From a virus: a stretch of DNA of 35,667 nt. Numbering within the stretch: position 1 is the first letter of the stretch; each line of letters starts with the position of its first letter. The notes beneath the pieces are model-generated. The model worked only from the letters and a program-made list of their open reading frames with translations, was not told the origin of the DNA and ran no database searches. Location of the stretch: positions 1-35,667 of IMG/VR virus record IMGVR_UViG_3300007541_000074; one strand, given 5' to 3'. Of this stretch, positions 34,405 through 35,667 are shown in pieces. The position numbers were made by a program, and so were the translations under genes.

Positions 34405-35201
34405 TGTTAGGCACATATTATTATCATGAAATTATCAGAAAAACAATAGTTTCATTTGGTACTCTTTTTAACGATATTCATATAAAGCATAAAAATAATT
34501 CAGATAATGTAATTTCAGATTTGAAAGTTGGTCTTTCATATGGACCAATGCAAAAGTTTTTGGCAAAAATTGAGCAACAAGAACAATTAAATAAAGCAAT
34601 TGCCATAACTTTACCCAGAATGTCCTTTGAAATGACATCAATTCAATATGATTCGACTAGAAAAGCAGGAGTAACTCAGACATTCAAAGCTTTAGATGGG
34701 ACAAATTTGAAAAAGGTTTTTATGCCAGTTCCATATAATATTGGATTTCAACTAAATATCCTTAGTAAGTTAAATGATGATGCTTTACAAATTATTGAGC
34801 AGATATTACCTTATTTTCAACCATCTTTCAATTTAACTGTAGATTTGATTAGTTCTATAGGAGAGAAAAGGGATATACCAATTGTATTAGACAATATTTC
34901 ATTTCAAGATGATTATGAAGGAAATTTCACAACAAGAAGATCTTTGATTTATACACTCAATTTTACTGCGAAAACATATTTATTTGGTCCAATTGCAGAT
35001 TCTACAGACGGACTTATTCGTAAGGTACAAGTTGATTATTATAATTCCACAGATACTGCAACGGCAAAAAGAGAAATGAGATATACTGTTACTCCAGATC
35101 CTATTGATGCAGGCCCTGATGATGATTTTGGATTTACTGAAGTTTGGGATACTTTCGATGATTCCAAAACTTATAGTCCAACACAGCAAGATGATATTTG
35201 A
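34404..35201 (+). CDS. 15: Tail completion / sheath stabilisation protein gp15
   Basis: gp15 caps the tail after sheath polymerisation and forms the ring that binds the neck. The product is 265 residues (T4: 272). The strongest match is LQIIEQILPYFQPSFN (residues 128-143), nearly identical to T4 FQIVEQILPYFQPHFN. Other matches are the start MLGTYYYHEIIRKTI (T4 MFGYFYNSSFRRYA), ITLPRMSFEMTSIQYD and RRSLIYTLNFTAKTYLFGP, then SDTDGLIRKV-like GLIRKVQVDYY. No insertion is present, unlike gp14. The start ATG overlaps the gp14 stop (TTAATG). gp16 follows after six bases. Confidence 0.96.
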   Translation: MLGTYYYHEIIRKTIVSFGTLFNDIHIKHKNNSDNVISDLKVGLSYGPMQKFLAKIEQQEQLNKAIAITLPRMSFEMTSIQYDSTRKAGVTQTFKALDGTNLKKVFMPVPYNIGFQLNILSKLNDDALQIIEQILPYFQPSFNLTVDLISSIGEKRDIPIVLDNISFQDDYEGNFTTRRSLIYTLNFTAKTYLFGPIADSTDGLIRKVQVDYYNSTDTATAKREMRYTVTPDPIDAGPDDDFGFTEVWDTFDDSKTYSPTQQDDI

Positions 35202-35207
35202 TATGTT

Positions 35208-35630
35208 ATGAGTAATAACTATGAAGGATTAGATTCTGCTCTCAATATTAAGAGTGATATTGTTGAGATAGAAAAAGTAAAAGAGGAATTGAATATATCT
35301 CCAATAAAATCGGATGATATTCAAAAGGACTATGAGTACACTAGAGCAAATTTATATTCTTTGATTGAAAAAGGTCAAGAAGCAATCAATGGAATAATGG
35401 AACTTGCTGGAGAAGGTGGAAGCCCTAGAGCATATGAAGTTGCAGGTCAGCTTATTAAAAGTGTTGGTGATGTTACCGATAAACTTATAGATTTGCAAAA
35501 GAAACTTAAAGATGTTGAAGAAGAATCTGTAAAAACAACTAATAATGTTACCAATAATGCTGTCTTTGTTGGATCAACATCAGATCTTTCAAAATTATTA
35601 AAACAAGGTTTTCTAAATAGTAAAGAATAA
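35208..35630 (+). CDS. 16: Small terminase subunit gp16
   Basis: gp16 recognises phage DNA and stimulates the gp17 packaging motor. The product is 140 residues (T4: 164). DYEYTRANLYSLIEKGQEAI (41-60) and SPRAYEVAGQLIKSV (72-86) match the T4 coiled-coil core (DYGVVRRNMHFQQQM; SPRHMEVFATL). NNAVFVGSTSDL (116-127) matches the T4 C-terminal NATVFMGSPTEL, the segment near the part that contacts gp17. The shorter C-terminus ends with LLKQGFLNSKE. The start ATG lies six bases after the gp15 stop with no clear Shine-Dalgarno sequence. The identification is firm. Confidence 0.95.
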   Translation: MSNNYEGLDSALNIKSDIVEIEKVKEELNISPIKSDDIQKDYEYTRANLYSLIEKGQEAINGIMELAGEGGSPRAYEVAGQLIKSVGDVTDKLIDLQKKLKDVEEESVKTTNNVTNNAVFVGSTSDLSKLLKQGFLNSKE

Positions 35631-35640
35631 ATTAATTTTA

Positions 35641-35667
35641 ATGGGAACACTTCATCATTGGTTTAAA
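35641..35667 (+). CDS. Start of the next gene, expected to be large terminase gp17 (3' truncated)
   Basis: An ATG ten bases after the gp16 stop opens MGTLHHWFK and is cut by the window edge. In T4-like phages gp17, the large terminase, follows gp16 directly. The nine residues alone cannot confirm it, and an inserted small gene is possible. Confidence 0.4.

Overview
The window looks like part of the genome of a T4-like contractile-tailed phage that infects cyanobacteria (cyanomyovirus). Three things support this. The right-hand two thirds follow the T4 virion gene order 25-6-(7)-8-(9 to 12)-13-14-15-16, and gp8, gp13, gp15 and gp16 carry recognisable T4 motifs. A viral SpeD (S-adenosylmethionine decarboxylase) lies directly upstream. 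T4-type late promoter octamers (TATAAATA or CATAAATA) precede several of these genes. No tRNA, rRNA, insertion sequence or CRISPR array was recognised. All family assignments were made by reading the sequence, with no database search.

Layout. (1) 1-550: the end of a truncated gene with its terminator, overlapped by a reverse-strand HNH homing endonuclease. (2) 551-4270: an accessory region visibly richer in G and C than the rest. It holds at least eight very small unidentified genes, most of them separated by a strong GC-rich hairpin and a TTCAC/CACC leader with no Shine-Dalgarno sequence. Embedded in it is a non-coding locus (about 1549-2657) made of seven short palindromes, a 29-bp inverted repeat, thirteen 25-bp tandem repeats and a GC-rich island. 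(3) 4275-5049: a second HNH endonuclease of the same type with a textbook sigma-70 promoter, then a tiny AbrB/MazE-like protein. (4) 5097-7842: a compact run of cyanophage-type genes: a GT-A-like glycosyltransferase, two small proteins, a SET-domain protein, an unknown protein with a TTG start, SpeD and another small protein. (5) 7866-35630: the virion operon: gp25 and gp6 (baseplate wedge), a 3,921-residue giant protein in the gp7 position, gp8, a 2,427-residue DUF4815-type protein in the gp9-gp12 position, four small proteins, then gp13 and gp14 (neck), gp15 (tail completion) and gp16 (small terminase). The window ends 27 bases into the next gene, expected to be gp17.

How the genes work together. 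The gp25/gp6/giant/gp8/DUF4815 block would build the baseplate and its periphery, gp13/gp14/gp15 join tail to head, and gp16 with gp17 packages DNA. SpeD probably redirects host S-adenosylmethionine to polyamines. The glycosyltransferase and SET protein probably modify macromolecules, with targets unknown.

The most unusual features are the repeat-rich non-coding locus at 1549-2345, the hairpin-plus-leader cassettes around it, and a Gly-Tyr-rich repeat module. That module occurs many times in the giant protein and is also inserted into gp8, gp14 and the DUF4815-type protein.
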